Shown here: positions 16,529 through 26,185 of the stretch, one piece after another
Position numbering within the stretch: position 1 is the first letter of the stretch
Layout: the number at the start of each line of letters is the position of its first letter
Source: Candidatus Alistipes merdigallinarum
Lineage (GTDB): Bacteria; Bacteroidota; Bacteroidia; Bacteroidales; Rikenellaceae
Assembly (NCBI GenBank): GCA_019119305.1
Contig: DWXH01000013.1
Location: 1 to 45,189 of the forward strand
Reading direction: 5' to 3'
DNA length: 45,189 nt
Translations under genes and position numbers: made by a program
Notes under the pieces: generated by a model
What the model was told of the DNA's origin: nothing
Database searches by the model: none
What the model saw: only the letters and a program-made list of their open reading frames with translations

Positions 16529-17071
16529 CTATCCGCCGATTTCGATTTCGACAATACTGCCGCATGTAGGCAAATCACGAAACGCCTCTCGAGGGTCATA
16601 ACCTCCGGACAATACACGCAAACAGGCTATTACTCCTCCATGTGTAAAAAGCAACGCCTGCCAACTTTTTTTATACAACAACTCTTCGACAAATGATTCA
16701 ACGCGCGAAAGCATGGCCGGAAAAGAATCTCCGGCCGCCGTGGGGAGATGAAGCCAATCCTGAAACCATGCCGTTAATGCCGGATCATCGATTGATCGCC
16801 ACGGCCGCATCTCCCATGTACCGAAATCCATCTCCATGAGACGGGAATCACGTACAGCATGCGGATAACCGCAATAATCGGCCAACCGGGTACACCGGCT
16901 CAATGGACTAGTATATACGGCGACTTCCGAATCGAGGGCATAACCTCTAAGCCTTCGACCGATTACCGGGGCGGCCTGTTCGAAACCCGCAGCCAACGGC
17001 ACATCGGTACGTCCGTAACAAACCCCTTGGGGTACTGCGACTGCCGTATGTCGTACACAGACCAAACGCAT
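16529..17071 (-). CDS. cobC: Alpha-ribazole phosphatase / histidine phosphatase
   Basis: A histidine-phosphatase superfamily protein (180 aa). The phospho-acceptor motif VCVRHT is close to the N-terminus, YTSPLSRCTRLADYCG lies near residue 53, an acidic DFGTWE near 85 and THGG near 145. In the cobalamin context it is the likely alpha-ribazole-5'-phosphate (or cobalamin-5'-phosphate) phosphatase that completes nucleotide-loop assembly. The ATG at 17071 was chosen because it forms TGATG with the cobS stop. The frame is open four codons further upstream, but the overlap argues for this start. Function is by family plus neighbourhood. Confidence 0.88.
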   Translation of the reverse strand: MRLVCVRHTAVAVPQGVCYGRTDVPLAAGFEQAAPVIGRRLRGYALDSEVAVYTSPLSRCTRLADYCGYPHAVRDSRLMEMDFGTWEMRPWRSIDDPALTAWFQDWLHLPTAAGDSFPAMLSRVESFVEELLYKKSWQALLFTHGGVIACLRVLSGGYDPREAFRDLPTCGSIVEIEIGG

Positions 17072-17820
17072 CACCCGAACCAATACAAAGCCGACAGCGT
17101 CAAATAAAACACCCCTTCACAAATCAGGAACGAAGCTCCGCAACAATCCCCGGTATAGCCTCCGATGCGGCGCTTTATCCACCGGATCAACAGCCACGAG
17201 CACAACAGCGGAACCAAAGCCGCAATCCAATAATCCGCAGGAGCGAACAACAGCAGGGGTAAGACTCCGGTCACTGCGGCAAAAACGAGTTCCATCGGAC
17301 GCATCGGATGGTAAACAACCCCCGACTTGCTCTGATCGGCTGTGCGGGCATAGGGCAAAACGTTTATCGTCATCGAAGCTGCGAATTTACAGAATGGATC
17401 GCCACACAACACGACCATACACGACATCCAAACCGGCAAGGAGGACAACACGGCGAATTGCAACAAAAAATGGAGGATCAATCCGATGATTCCGTAGCTT
17501 CCGGTACGGGAATCTTTCATAATGTAGAGGATCTCTTTGGGCGAGGAGCCGCCCCCAAAACCATCTAAAAAGTCGGACAGTCCATCCTCGTGCAGGGCTC
17601 CGGTCAACAGAATCCGAGCCAAAATCGCCAACGCTGCAGCGACCTGAATCGGCCATAGAAAAGCTGCGCCATACAGCACTCCCGCCATCACAGCGGCCGT
17701 CAGCCACCCCGTCAACGGCCAATATACGACTACCCTACTATAATACGCATTCGGAACCGTTGCGATACGCCAAAAAGGCAGCCGTGTAAAAAAGATAAAT
17801 GCCGCTAAAATCTGCTTCAT
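17071..17820 (-). CDS. cobS: Adenosylcobinamide-GDP ribazoletransferase (cobalamin synthase)
   Basis: An integral inner-membrane enzyme joining adenosylcobinamide-GDP to alpha-ribazole(-phosphate). The 249-aa product has several hydrophobic helices. It shows FFTRLPFWR near the N-terminus, GALHEDGLSDFLDGFGGG (~75-92, the Asp-rich motif) and MKDSRTGSYGIIGL (~100-113), all typical of CobS. It starts 50 bases after cobT and its stop overlaps the cobC start by one base. Confidence 0.96.
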   Translation of the reverse strand: MKQILAAFIFFTRLPFWRIATVPNAYYSRVVVYWPLTGWLTAAVMAGVLYGAAFLWPIQVAAALAILARILLTGALHEDGLSDFLDGFGGGSSPKEILYIMKDSRTGSYGIIGLILHFLLQFAVLSSLPVWMSCMVVLCGDPFCKFAASMTINVLPYARTADQSKSGVVYHPMRPMELVFAAVTGVLPLLLFAPADYWIAALVPLLCSWLLIRWIKRRIGGYTGDCCGASFLICEGVFYLTLSALYWFG

Positions 17821-17870
17821 GAATATTTTTCTATCAACTCCCCATCGACCCCGATCAAGAGTGCGTTTCC

Positions 17871-18911
17871 CTAAAAATACTGTGTTACGGAGGCCTGTTC
17901 GAAAGTGGCCATCTCGTTGATCATCCGTACAGCCGAATCAAGAATCGGATATGCACACACGGCTCCGGTTCCCTCGCCCAACCGCAATCCGAGGTCAAGC
18001 AACGGTTCCGCTCCGAGCAGCTGCAACAACCGGCCGTGTGCCGCCTCATCGCCCCGATGCCCGAAAACCGCATAATGGAGCACTTCGGGAGCAATCTTCG
18101 ATGCGGCCAACATGCAATTGGTCATAATAAAACCGTCGACCAGAATCACCATTCCGGTCTCTGCCGCACGCAACATCGCCCCTACAGCCATTACCATCTC
18201 ATAACCGCCGAAGTAGCACATCACATCCTCGACCGAACGATCACCCGAATAGTTTTTCAAGGCCTGCTTAAGCACATGGCATTTTCTGCGGACACCGGCT
18301 GATCCCAAACCGCAACCGGCTCCGACACACTCTTCCAACGGCGTATCGGTCAGACAGCTCATCCACAGCGATGACGCCGATGTATTCGCAATCCCCATCT
18401 CGCCGAAAGAGATCACGTTGCACCCCTCTTCCCGGCATTTGTCCACTACCTGAGCCCCGTATTCTATGGCACGTTCCATCTCTTCCATCGTCATAGCCGG
18501 ACCATCCAGATAATTGCGTGTACCCTTGCGGATCTTCATCGAGATCAAACTCTCCGTTTCGGGCAAATCGGCATCGACACCCGCGTCGACCACCTTCAAA
18601 CGGAATCCGTGCTGCCGGCACAGGAAACTGATACCTGCCCCTCCCCGCAAAAAGTTGAAAATCATCTGAGCGGTAACCTCCTTCGGAGAGAGGCTCACAC
18701 CCTCCTCCGCAATGCCGTGATCTCCGGCAAAAACAATGTTATAAGGTACCTTCAATGCGGGAGAAAGCGTCTGCTGGATCAATCCCACCTGTACGGCCAA
18801 CTTTTCCAATCGGCCGAGCGACCCGAGCGGCTTGGTCAAACCGTCGATTTTTTTCTGAAGTGCAGGTCGAATCGCCTGATCCGGCTCTTGTACAGTAAAT
18901 TTTCTCATCAT
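17871..18911 (-). CDS. cobT: Nicotinate-nucleotide--dimethylbenzimidazole phosphoribosyltransferase
   Basis: Transfers ribose phosphate from nicotinate mononucleotide to the lower-ligand base to give alpha-ribazole-5'-phosphate. The 346-aa product carries [16 protein letters not shown] (~25-40), [13 protein letters not shown] (~66-78), GEMGIANTS (~170), GAGCGLGS (~197) and a C-terminal [10 protein letters not shown] with the catalytic Glu (~312-321). The start is ATG at 18911, or three bases later at 18908, one base beyond the cobU stop region. It sits between cobU and cobS in the operon. Confidence 0.97.
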   Translation of the reverse strand: MMRKFTVQEPDQAIRPALQKKIDGLTKPLGSLGRLEKLAVQVGLIQQTLSPALKVPYNIVFAGDHGIAEEGVSLSPKEVTAQMIFNFLRGGAGISFLCRQHGFRLKVVDAGVDADLPETESLISMKIRKGTRNYLDGPAMTMEEMERAIEYGAQVVDKCREEGCNVISFGEMGIANTSASSLWMSCLTDTPLEECVGAGCGLGSAGVRRKCHVLKQALKNYSGDRSVEDVMCYFGGYEMVMAVGAMLRAAETGMVILVDGFIMTNCMLAASKIAPEVLHYAVFGHRGDEAAHGRLLQLLGAEPLLDLGLRLGEGTGAVCAYPILDSAVRMINEMATFEQASVTQYF

Positions 18912-18912
18912 G

Positions 18913-19428
18913 TTATTTAATTTTTACCGGTATTCCCGAAACCATCCACCAAACCTCATCGGCCGTACGGGCAATATATTGATTGACCCACCCCTGAAGA
19001 TCACAAAACCGACGTTGACATGCATCGGCAGATATACCCCCCGACCCTATTTCATTCGTCACGAAAATCAGATCGGCCTCCTGTTCCACCAAACGGTCGA
19101 ACTCGGAACACACAGCCTCGAGTGTCCGGTCTACATCCGAACCGAAATCGTAAAAAAAATTGGTACACCACAAGGTCACACAATCCACCACGACCGTCTG
19201 TCCCGCAAAATCATGCCGGCTCAATGCACGATCCTCCTCGACCGTCGTCCATTGCGGTCCGCGATCGGTCTTGTGGCGTTCGATACGCCGCCGATGTTCT
19301 TCGTCCCACACCCGAGAGGTCGCCAAATAGACTGGATTCGTTGAACGTTCCAGCGCCATTCGCTGTGCATACGAACTCTTTCCCGAACGGGAACCTCCGG
19401 TAACCAATGTTACTTTAGCCCTTTTCAT
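18913..19428 (-). CDS. cobU: Adenosylcobinamide kinase / adenosylcobinamide-phosphate guanylyltransferase
   Basis: A bifunctional enzyme that phosphorylates adenosylcobinamide and transfers GMP to it. The 171-aa product starts [20 protein letters not shown], with the P-loop GGSRSGKS at ~10-17. It has the guanylylated-His region [16 protein letters not shown] (~48-63) and VVDCVTLW (~80). The ATG at 19428 was chosen because the P-loop then falls at the family's usual position; the longer frame to 19512 runs deep into btuD. It overlaps the btuD 3' end by 14 bases. Confidence 0.96.
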   Translation of the reverse strand: MKRAKVTLVTGGSRSGKSSYAQRMALERSTNPVYLATSRVWDEEHRRRIERHKTDRGPQWTTVEEDRALSRHDFAGQTVVVDCVTLWCTNFFYDFGSDVDRTLEAVCSEFDRLVEQEADLIFVTNEIGSGGISADACQRRFCDLQGWVNQYIARTADEVWWMVSGIPVKIK

Positions 19429-20452
19429 CTTTTTCGTACTCCCTGATTTTTCGGATCCATTCGCCAAACGAAGAGCATTGCACCGTCTCCCTCCCGGGCC
19501 ACACCAGTTCAATCTCCTCCATTCCCTGAATCCGGAGCATAGGTCCTTCTCCTCGTTCTATATCATAAACCGGTCGAAATCCGTTACGCAACAGCGCATT
19601 TTCGGCCCAATGCGCCAGACATCGATCCCTAGCCTCGATCCCCACCCGTTGCCCATTTCGGCATGTATAACGGAACGTTCCGGAGGCCGCATCGAATGCC
19701 ACATCCCGGCGCCCGAAAAAGCGATTCAACGTCCCATCCAGCACCAAATCCTCCGTCGTTCCACAACGCATCCCGTGCTTCTTCGACAACAACCACAACC
19801 GATCGGCCAGCAACAGTGCCTGATCGATGTCGTGTGTCGAGAGTAGTACGCTTTTGCCCTCTTCCCGGACCAGACGGTGCAGCAGGTTCATCATCTCGAT
19901 CCGGCTGACGACATCCAAAAATGCCGTCGGCTCATCGAGCAGAATAACCGGACACTGCTGGGCCAACACCTTGGCGATCATTACCTTCTGCCGCTCACCG
20001 TCAGAGAGTTCGGCTACATAATCTTCAGCTTTATCGCTGACGTTCGCCGCTTCCATCGCCTCTTCGACAATCCGGCGATCCTCCCGGTCGAGCTGCCCGA
20101 AAAAACCCGTATAGGGATGGCGTCCCAAAGCTACCAACTCACGGACCCTCAATCCTCCGGCATAGGTCTTGTCGGTCAACACCACGCCGAGGACACGCGA
20201 ACGTTCCGAAGCCGAATAGGTCTCACTCGATCTGCCGTTCAGCGACAGTTTGCCGGACAACGGCCGTTCGATCCCGGAGAGTGTCTTCAACAAGGTCGAT
20301 TTCCCGGCTCCATTCGGTCCCAACAGGCAGGTCAATTCGCCTCGCGGCAGGGTAAACGAAAGCCCATCGTGCACGACCGCCGTTCCGCGCCTTCCCAAGC
20401 GATAGCCGATCGCAAGTTCCTCTCCCCGTATGACCGTTGTTTCACCCATCAA
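19415..20452 (-). CDS. btuD: Cobalamin ABC transporter ATPase with C-terminal extension
   Basis: ATP-binding subunit of a FecCD-type importer, probably for cobalamin or cobinamide. In 345 aa it has Walker [19 protein letters not shown] (~42-59), Q-loop region GVVLTDKTYAGG (~89), signature ELSDGERQKVMIAKVL (~143) and Walker B CPVILLDEPTAFLD (~163). Residues after about 255 form an extension of roughly 90 residues (from FRYTCRNGQRVGIEARD on) that normal 250-260-aa BtuD lacks. I do not recognise this domain. It overlaps btuC upstream and cobU downstream by a few bases. Substrate is inferred from the riboswitch and cob genes. Confidence 0.9.
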   Translation of the reverse strand: MMGETTVIRGEELAIGYRLGRRGTAVVHDGLSFTLPRGELTCLLGPNGAGKSTLLKTLSGIERPLSGKLSLNGRSSETYSASERSRVLGVVLTDKTYAGGLRVRELVALGRHPYTGFFGQLDREDRRIVEEAMEAANVSDKAEDYVAELSDGERQKVMIAKVLAQQCPVILLDEPTAFLDVVSRIEMMNLLHRLVREEGKSVLLSTHDIDQALLLADRLWLLSKKHGMRCGTTEDLVLDGTLNRFFGRRDVAFDAASGTFRYTCRNGQRVGIEARDRCLAHWAENALLRNGFRPVYDIERGEGPMLRIQGMEEIELVWPGRETVQCSSFGEWIRKIREYEKDEKG

Positions 20453-21483
20453 TTAAAATATTGAATCTTCCGTTGGTTGATAATCACATATATAATCACC
20501 GGGGCTCCGATCAACGGGGTAACCGCATTCAACGGAATAACCCCTGACTCTCCCGGCAGCAGACAGATCAGATTACACAACAAAGCGATCCCCGAGCCGA
20601 TCAGAAGGGTTACCGGCAACAACAGCCGATGGTCGGACGATCCGGTCAGCAACCGCGCCAAATGGGGCACGGCCAAACCGATGAAAGCAACCGGTCCGCA
20701 AAATGCAGTGGAAACAGCGGTCAGCAGCCCGGTGCACAAAAGCATCAGAATCCGCACCCGGCGAACGTGCACCCCGAGATTGGCGGCATAACGTTCTCCG
20801 AGCAGCAAGGCATTCAACGGTTTGATCAATCCTATGGCCATCGACAGGCCCACGACGATCAAACCGCAAAACAGAGGCAATCGACGGAACGAGACGCCGG
20901 AAAAATCGCCCAACCCCCACAACATATAGGAGTAAACCCCATCGGGAGCGGCGAAAAAATTGAGCAGGGATATGACAGAAGAGGCCATATAGCCGACCAT
21001 GATTCCGATAATCAACAACATGACATTGCTTCGGACCACCATCGAAAACAAAATAATGATCCCGAGTACCGCTACGGCCCCCAAAAAAGCCCCCGCCACA
21101 ACTGCCAGATACCCGCTCATCATGACTCCCCCACTGCCACCAACCGTACCGCCAAGCAACAACATCACCAGCGCTACACCGAGGCTTGCCCCAGAATCGA
21201 CCCCGAGGATCGAAGGTCCGGCCAATGGATTGTTGAAAACGGTTTGCAGCATTAATCCCGACACGGCCAACGCGGCACCTGCAAAAAGTGCCGTCAAAGC
21301 CTGCGGCAACCGCGACTCCAACACGATAAAACGCCATGTCGACATCTCCTCCGCTCCCATCAGAATACGCCACACCGACGAAGCCGGAATCGATACCGAT
21401 CCGAAGAAAAGGCATCCGGCAAAAAGCACCAGTACCGCACCTGCCGACCAAACGACATATCGGGTCCGACCTCTATTATTCAT
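20449..21483 (-). CDS. btuC: Cobalamin ABC transporter permease, FecCD family
   Basis: A polytopic inner-membrane permease (344 aa, about nine to ten hydrophobic helices) of the FecCD/BtuC family. Visible signatures are RLPQALTALFAGAALAVSGL (~54-73), NNPLAGPSILGVDSGASLG (~80-98) and, near the C-terminus, GPVAFIGLAVPHLARLL (~265-281). The substrate is taken from context: it lies between the binding lipoprotein and ATPase in a riboswitch-led cobalamin operon. It overlaps btuF by 8 bases and btuD by 4. Confidence 0.93.
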   Translation of the reverse strand: MNNRGRTRYVVWSAGAVLVLFAGCLFFGSVSIPASSVWRILMGAEEMSTWRFIVLESRLPQALTALFAGAALAVSGLMLQTVFNNPLAGPSILGVDSGASLGVALVMLLLGGTVGGSGGVMMSGYLAVVAGAFLGAVAVLGIIILFSMVVRSNVMLLIIGIMVGYMASSVISLLNFFAAPDGVYSYMLWGLGDFSGVSFRRLPLFCGLIVVGLSMAIGLIKPLNALLLGERYAANLGVHVRRVRILMLLCTGLLTAVSTAFCGPVAFIGLAVPHLARLLTGSSDHRLLLPVTLLIGSGIALLCNLICLLPGESGVIPLNAVTPLIGAPVIIYVIINQRKIQYFN

Positions 21484-22624
21484 CCTTCAATTTCTGATAA
21501 TAACGTAATTTCCCTTCCGGCAACAACTCCGGATGAAAAATCCGGATCAAATCACGCAATATGCGATCCGGATGCAACGGCATCTCCTCATAGTAAGGTA
21601 CCGTCCCCGTATTGCATACAAAGATATTACGTTTTTCGAAAGCTGCGAAACGCCGATAAGGTTCATATTCACTTTGCAGCGTTTCATAAGTCATTTCGTT
21701 GGGAGCATTGTACTTGAACAGCCAAAAATCGGCCGCCTGCCCCCGTTCGAACACCGTCTCGAAAGAGAGCGGAACCGACCCCGTCTGCGTATCGTCATGC
21801 CACAGGTAATCGGCCCCCGCATCCCGCAACAAAACGCCTATATAGCTGTTCCCTCCCGGGACATACCATGCAGCCCCATATTTCCTCTCCGTAATTACAG
21901 TCGGCTTTATCGGTGCTTTTACGGCCAAATTTCGAAGCGAATCATAAACTGCGACCGTATGGCCAAATAAAGAATCCGCCCTGTTCTCTGCCCCGAAAAA
22001 GAGCCCCATCAGCCGAATCCACTCGGCCCGTCCCAACGGTGTCGACTCCATATAATCGGCACACTCGACAATCGGAATCCCCATCTTTTCGATCCGTCCG
22101 TATCCGGCATTTTCGAACGGCGAGACCAGAATCGCTTCGGGTGCTGCAGCAACCACCCGTTCAAGATCGGGCGACACCGCAATTCCCAAATTTACGATAG
22201 TCCCTTTTTTCAATCCATCCTGTACGAAATCGAGCGCGATATACTCCGGTTCACAAACACCTGCGATGCAATCCGCCCGGTCCAGCTCCTCCAACATACC
22301 GCAATGTACCGACGAATAGACCGCTACCCGCTGCAACGGAACCCGCAACAGCTCGCCTTCGGGCAACCCGTCCGGCAATTCCGCATCGCGATCCACCAAC
22401 ACATAGCGATGCAGCAAACGCGCCGTATCCCACGGATTCACCATTTCGACCACCTTATACCCGTCAAAACTCTCCACCCGAAAATTCCGGGCATAATTCG
22501 GACGAAATGAACCGACCTGCGAAGCACCAGACGACGAACGATGCACATCTCCGCATGCAGTCAACAAAAATAGCGGCAACAAAAACCAGATGTTTCGGAA
22601 TAATATTTCCTGGACTCTTTTCAT
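21476..22624 (-). CDS. btuF: Cobalamin-binding periplasmic lipoprotein, BtuF-like
   Basis: A 382-aa substrate-binding protein with a lipoprotein signal peptide (lipobox LTAC, Cys24). The class III binding-protein fold is indicated by RVAVYSSVHCGMLEELDR (~98-115), the long middle helix region, and APEAILVSPFENAGYGRIEKMGIP (~158-181; interrupted by the usual variability). It is the first gene after the cobalamin riboswitch. An intrinsic terminator ends only about 20 bases before its ATG. It delivers ligand to BtuCD. Cobinamide as well as cobalamin is a plausible ligand because the operon can finish the nucleotide loop. Confidence 0.9.
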   Translation of the reverse strand: MKRVQEILFRNIWFLLPLFLLTACGDVHRSSSGASQVGSFRPNYARNFRVESFDGYKVVEMVNPWDTARLLHRYVLVDRDAELPDGLPEGELLRVPLQRVAVYSSVHCGMLEELDRADCIAGVCEPEYIALDFVQDGLKKGTIVNLGIAVSPDLERVVAAAPEAILVSPFENAGYGRIEKMGIPIVECADYMESTPLGRAEWIRLMGLFFGAENRADSLFGHTVAVYDSLRNLAVKAPIKPTVITERKYGAAWYVPGGNSYIGVLLRDAGADYLWHDDTQTGSVPLSFETVFERGQAADFWLFKYNAPNEMTYETLQSEYEPYRRFAAFEKRNIFVCNTGTVPYYEEMPLHPDRILRDLIRIFHPELLPEGKLRYYQKLKDE

Positions 22625-22644
22625 GTTCGATCCTGTTTTTTACC

Positions 22645-22683
22645 AAAAAAGGACAGATGAGCGGCACCCGGCCCCCATCTGTC
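22645..22683 (-). terminator. Intrinsic terminator between riboswitch and btuF
   Basis: On the minus strand GACAGATG pairs with CATCTGTC around a 16-base GC-rich loop and is followed by CTTTTTT. It sits about 20 bases before btuF and about 200 bases after the riboswitch core, so it could be the switchable element of the expression platform. Confidence 0.7.
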
Positions 22684-22884
22684 ACTTCGGGGAAGACTAC
22701 ACTTATCAATATCCGAACGGGACGATCGATCCAACGGCCGAACCGTAGAACGACATCGCGTTCTGCGATATCCACTCTCGATAAAACTTCGAAAAAAAGC
22801 AGGAGAAACACGATTCGCAACAGACCGTTCCGACCGGTAGAGATGTCCCATATCGCCTTTTCCCGAAGCGGTTATGTAACCCGA

Positions 22885-23076
22885 ACGCAGGCAGGTCTTC
22901 TGGCTCACCCCACATCCGTCCGCCTTCCCGTCTTCACGACAGTGGCCCATGATCGACAGATGCCTTTATCGGGGTTTACAGCTGCGGGAACAGCTCCGGA
23001 CTCAGATCCTTCAGGATCTCCACCGGATTCCCTATTACGGCCGTCCTTCTCTTCCGGACAGCCACCTCCATTCAGC
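22885..23076 (-). ncRNA. Cobalamin riboswitch
   Basis: Read on the minus strand the leader contains, in order, the family's conserved blocks. These are AATAGGGAATCCGGTG, GAGCTGTTCCCGCAGCTGTAA, the B12 box GGGCCACTG (complement of 22940-22948), and GGTGAGCCAGAAGACCTGCC at the 3' end. This is the class with an adenosylcobalamin- or methylcobalamin-binding core. It starts near the predicted transcription start and precedes btuF-btuC-btuD-cobUTSC. Ligand binding would be expected to repress the operon. Boundaries are approximate. Confidence 0.95.
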
Positions 23077-23082
23077 ACAAGA

Positions 23083-23114
23083 CAAATGTAAAGATATTTT
23101 CCGAGCTTATCAAA
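23083..23114 (-). promoter_or_regulatory. Promoter of the cobalamin operon
   Basis: On the minus strand TTTG (23114-23111), 20 bases, then TACATTTG (23090-23083) matches the Bacteroidetes consensus exactly. It places the transcript start near 23076, right at the 5' side of the riboswitch. Confidence 0.85.
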
Positions 23115-23184
23115 TGCATCCGCCCTTTTTCGACCCCGAAGTTATACACATTTTACCCACACTTCTCCCTGCCTGCTCCAAAAC

Positions 23185-23217
23185 AAAAGAGCGACCCCTA
23201 CCTGTGGTCGCTCTTTT
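23185..23217 (-). terminator. Intrinsic terminator of the nuo operon
   Basis: A 12-bp perfect stem (AAAAGAGCGACC / GGTCGCTCTTTT) with a 9-base loop lies 25 bases past the nuoN stop. The T-rich arm is followed by GTTTT on the minus strand. Confidence 0.85.
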
Positions 23218-23241
23218 CTTCTATGATCTATATTACACCCA

Positions 23242-24672
23242 TTACATTCCGTATCCCAACAGCGATAGCTGGTTGTAAATTACGCTCAGCAGACCCAACA
23301 ACACGATACCCGCACTGCAAAGGCTCAAACTGAACCGCATCGCCCCATCGCAGCGGAACGCAGCGATCGGTGCATCGCTCTTGTTGATGAACATGGCCTT
23401 TACCACCAACAGATAGTAATAAAGCGAAATGATCGTATTGATCAAGGCGATCAGCACCAGAATATAGTACCCCTGTTCGGCCGCTGCCGCAAAGATGAAG
23501 AACTTACTGAAAAATCCGGCAAAAGGCGGAATCCCGGCCAACGAGAACATGGCAAGCGTCATCACCAAAGTCAAACGCGGGTTGGTCGAATAGAGTCCGT
23601 TGTAATCCTCCATCGTTACCTTGCCGGTCTTGTTTTCGATCGCAGCGATTACCCCGAATGCTGCCAGGTTCGAAACCATATAGACCAGAATATAATATAC
23701 CAACGAAGTCATACCCATCGCCGAACCGCCGATGATACCCAAAACAATGTAACCGGCTTGTGAAATGGATGAATAGGCCAGGAAACGTTTCAAATTCTTC
23801 TGGCGAATGGCAAACAGGTTTGCCAACGTGATCGTCACGATAATCACCCCATACAGAATACCTTGCCACTGCGCTGCAATCGGAGCGAAAACCTTAATCA
23901 AAATCGTCATCAAAACAAATGCAGCGGCGCCTTTGGAAATTACCGACAGATAGGAGGTCACCGCGGTCGGAGCTCCTTCATACACATCGGGGGTCCATTG
24001 GTGGAACGGCACGAGCGACATTTTGAAAAAGAGTCCCACGACGAAGAATACAAAAGCCATAATCTGCAACGGAGCTCCCGTAATGGCAGCAGGTATATCC
24101 TCGAAATAGAGGGTTCCCGTCGTTCCGTAGATCAAAGAGAGACCATACAACGATAATCCGGAAGCGAACACCGCATTCAAGATATACTTTGCACCGGCCT
24201 CTGCCGACTTGCTTTTGAACTTATCGAAAGCGACCAGCGTTGCCAAAGGAATCGAAGCGGTTTCCAGTCCGATATAGAAGAACAGGAAGTTTCCGGCCGA
24301 TATCATGAAATACATACCCAGCAAGGTCGAAAGCAACAAAAACACGAACTCACCGCGTTTATGAATCGTCGACTCGCTTCTCAGCCACTCGCTGGCCTGC
24401 ATCAGCACGATCAACGTTCCTATGTTGAGAATCGTCTTCAATACCCCGATCATCGGCGTGTATTGGTACATTCCGCCGAACGACGCGTCTGCCGCAGAAG
24501 GTACCACATGCAACAACGTATGCACAGCGAACAGAATGCACGCTACGGGTTGAAAATACCGTAAACTTTTCTTCGATCCGAACACATCATAGAGCAGCAG
24601 AATCACCATTACGGCGACCAACGACAGCTCCTCTTTCATTACCAAAAAATTACTGTAATCCATAGCGCTCAT
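23242..24672 (-). CDS. nuoN: NADH-quinone oxidoreductase subunit N
   Basis: An antiporter-like membrane subunit of complex I (476 aa, about 14 hydrophobic helices). The proton-pathway region is seen in [20 protein letters not shown] (~218-237; family PFHxWxPDVYEG motif), with a Lys-containing helix at [17 protein letters not shown] (~292-308). The C-terminal half includes [15 protein letters not shown]. It is the last gene of the operon, starting one base after the nuoM stop, and is followed by a terminator. Confidence 0.96.
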   Translation of the reverse strand: MSAMDYSNFLVMKEELSLVAVMVILLLYDVFGSKKSLRYFQPVACILFAVHTLLHVVPSAADASFGGMYQYTPMIGVLKTILNIGTLIVLMQASEWLRSESTIHKRGEFVFLLLSTLLGMYFMISAGNFLFFYIGLETASIPLATLVAFDKFKSKSAEAGAKYILNAVFASGLSLYGLSLIYGTTGTLYFEDIPAAITGAPLQIMAFVFFVVGLFFKMSLVPFHQWTPDVYEGAPTAVTSYLSVISKGAAAFVLMTILIKVFAPIAAQWQGILYGVIIVTITLANLFAIRQKNLKRFLAYSSISQAGYIVLGIIGGSAMGMTSLVYYILVYMVSNLAAFGVIAAIENKTGKVTMEDYNGLYSTNPRLTLVMTLAMFSLAGIPPFAGFFSKFFIFAAAAEQGYYILVLIALINTIISLYYYLLVVKAMFINKSDAPIAAFRCDGAMRFSLSLCSAGIVLLGLLSVIYNQLSLLGYGM

Positions 24673-24673
24673 T

Positions 24674-26167
24674 CTACTTGATTAATTGTTCGATAACAGG
24701 GGCCAAACTTTCGTGGATCATATCCGACATCCACAGAGGTGCCATACCCAGACCGGCGATGGCCACGATCAGCACGATAACCGAAAGGCGCTCGAACCAT
24801 ACCGCGTCGGTCAACGCCAAGTGATCCTTATTCTGCACGGCTCCATAGAATACTTTTCCGACCATCCGCAAAATATAGACTGCCGTAATCACGATCGAAG
24901 AGCAGGCAATGATCGTAAAGACCCGATGGAAAGTATCGGTATGTTCGAATGCTCCGACAAAGACGGTCATCTCGGCGATGAAGCCGCTCAATCCCGGCAG
25001 ACCCAACGATGCAAGTCCGGCGATTACGAAACAAACGCTCAAGAAGGGCATGATCTTCATCAGACCGCCCATCTCACGGATATCCCGCGTATGGGTCCGA
25101 CCGTAGATCATACCGATCAATGCAAAGAAGAGGGCCGTCATCAATCCGTGCGACAACATCTGCAACACGGCACCTGTCATCGCCGTTTGGTTCAACATGA
25201 GGATGGCAAAGAGTACCAGCCCGCAGTGGCTCACCGAAGAGTAGGCATTGATATATTTGAGGTCGGTCTGTTTGATCGCCGAGAAAGCTCCGTAGACAAC
25301 GCTGATACCGGTCAGGATCAGGAAGATCCAGGCAAGTTCATTCGCCGCTTCGGGCATCAGATAGATCGCAACGCGGAAACACCCGTACCCGCCGAGCTTC
25401 ATCAGCACTCCGGCATGAAGCATCGAGACAGCCGTAGGCGCCGATGCATGACCGTCGGGCGACCATGTATGGAACGGGAACATCGCACCGAGCACCCCGA
25501 ACCCGACAAAGGTCAACGGGAAAAAGAGGTACTGAGCACTCATCGGAATCGTATTTTTCGATATTTCGAGAATATTCATCGAGAGCTGCCCGCCTTCGGG
25601 AGCCGAATGGAAGTAGATACCGAGAATCCCGACCAACAAAAGTGCGGAACCACCCATCAGCATCAACGTCAGTTTCATCGCCGAATACTCTTTCCGGCCG
25701 GTTCCCCATACTCCGATCAGCAGGTACATCGGGATCAGAGCCACCTCATAAAAGAGGAACATCGTAAAGAGGTCCGTCGAGATAAAAAAACCGAACACTC
25801 CGATCGACAGCAACGAGTACCATGCAAAGAATTCCCGGGGAAGCGGCGACATTTTCCATGAAGCGAATACACCTGTGAAAACGATAATCGACGAAAGCAG
25901 CAGCATGGCCACCGAAATACCGTCGACACCCACCGAGTAGTGGATATTCAGCGGAGCGAACCACAACACATCGGCCGTAAACAACATTTCGGCATCATTC
26001 CCCGCACTTCGCTGCCCCAGAAACATCGCCGTAAGCGTCACGGCCAAAACCAGCAACAAGGAGGCTCCGGTAACCATCACGGCACGGATCCGACGGATGT
26101 CCTTCAACAGAAACATCGCGCAGGTCATCAGCACCGGGATCAGTACGAATAAAGATAAAAAATTCAT
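24674..26167 (-). CDS. nuoM: NADH-quinone oxidoreductase subunit M
   Basis: An antiporter-like proton-pumping subunit of complex I (497 aa, about 14 helices). It has the Glu-bearing helix [16 protein letters not shown] (~137-152), [20 protein letters not shown] (~225-244) and the Lys helix near [17 protein letters not shown] (~300). [14 protein letters not shown] lies near 405. The ATG at 26167 (MNFLSLF) was chosen because the three codons upstream begin with TTG and add nothing recognisable. It starts 18 bases after nuoL. Confidence 0.96.
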   Translation of the reverse strand: MNFLSLFVLIPVLMTCAMFLLKDIRRIRAVMVTGASLLLVLAVTLTAMFLGQRSAGNDAEMLFTADVLWFAPLNIHYSVGVDGISVAMLLLSSIIVFTGVFASWKMSPLPREFFAWYSLLSIGVFGFFISTDLFTMFLFYEVALIPMYLLIGVWGTGRKEYSAMKLTLMLMGGSALLLVGILGIYFHSAPEGGQLSMNILEISKNTIPMSAQYLFFPLTFVGFGVLGAMFPFHTWSPDGHASAPTAVSMLHAGVLMKLGGYGCFRVAIYLMPEAANELAWIFLILTGISVVYGAFSAIKQTDLKYINAYSSVSHCGLVLFAILMLNQTAMTGAVLQMLSHGLMTALFFALIGMIYGRTHTRDIREMGGLMKIMPFLSVCFVIAGLASLGLPGLSGFIAEMTVFVGAFEHTDTFHRVFTIIACSSIVITAVYILRMVGKVFYGAVQNKDHLALTDAVWFERLSVIVLIVAIAGLGMAPLWMSDMIHESLAPVIEQLIK

Positions 26168-26185
26168 ATCGCGCAACTTATATTA

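Noticed and set aside
16318-16617. 99-codon minus-strand ORF over the cobC end
   Set aside because: It overlaps cobC in a different frame. The 30-aa ORF in the alternative frame is more plausible.
22464-22820. 118-codon minus-strand ORF between the riboswitch and btuF
   Set aside because: It runs through the intrinsic terminator and into btuF in another frame; there is no family resemblance beyond a hydrophobic start.
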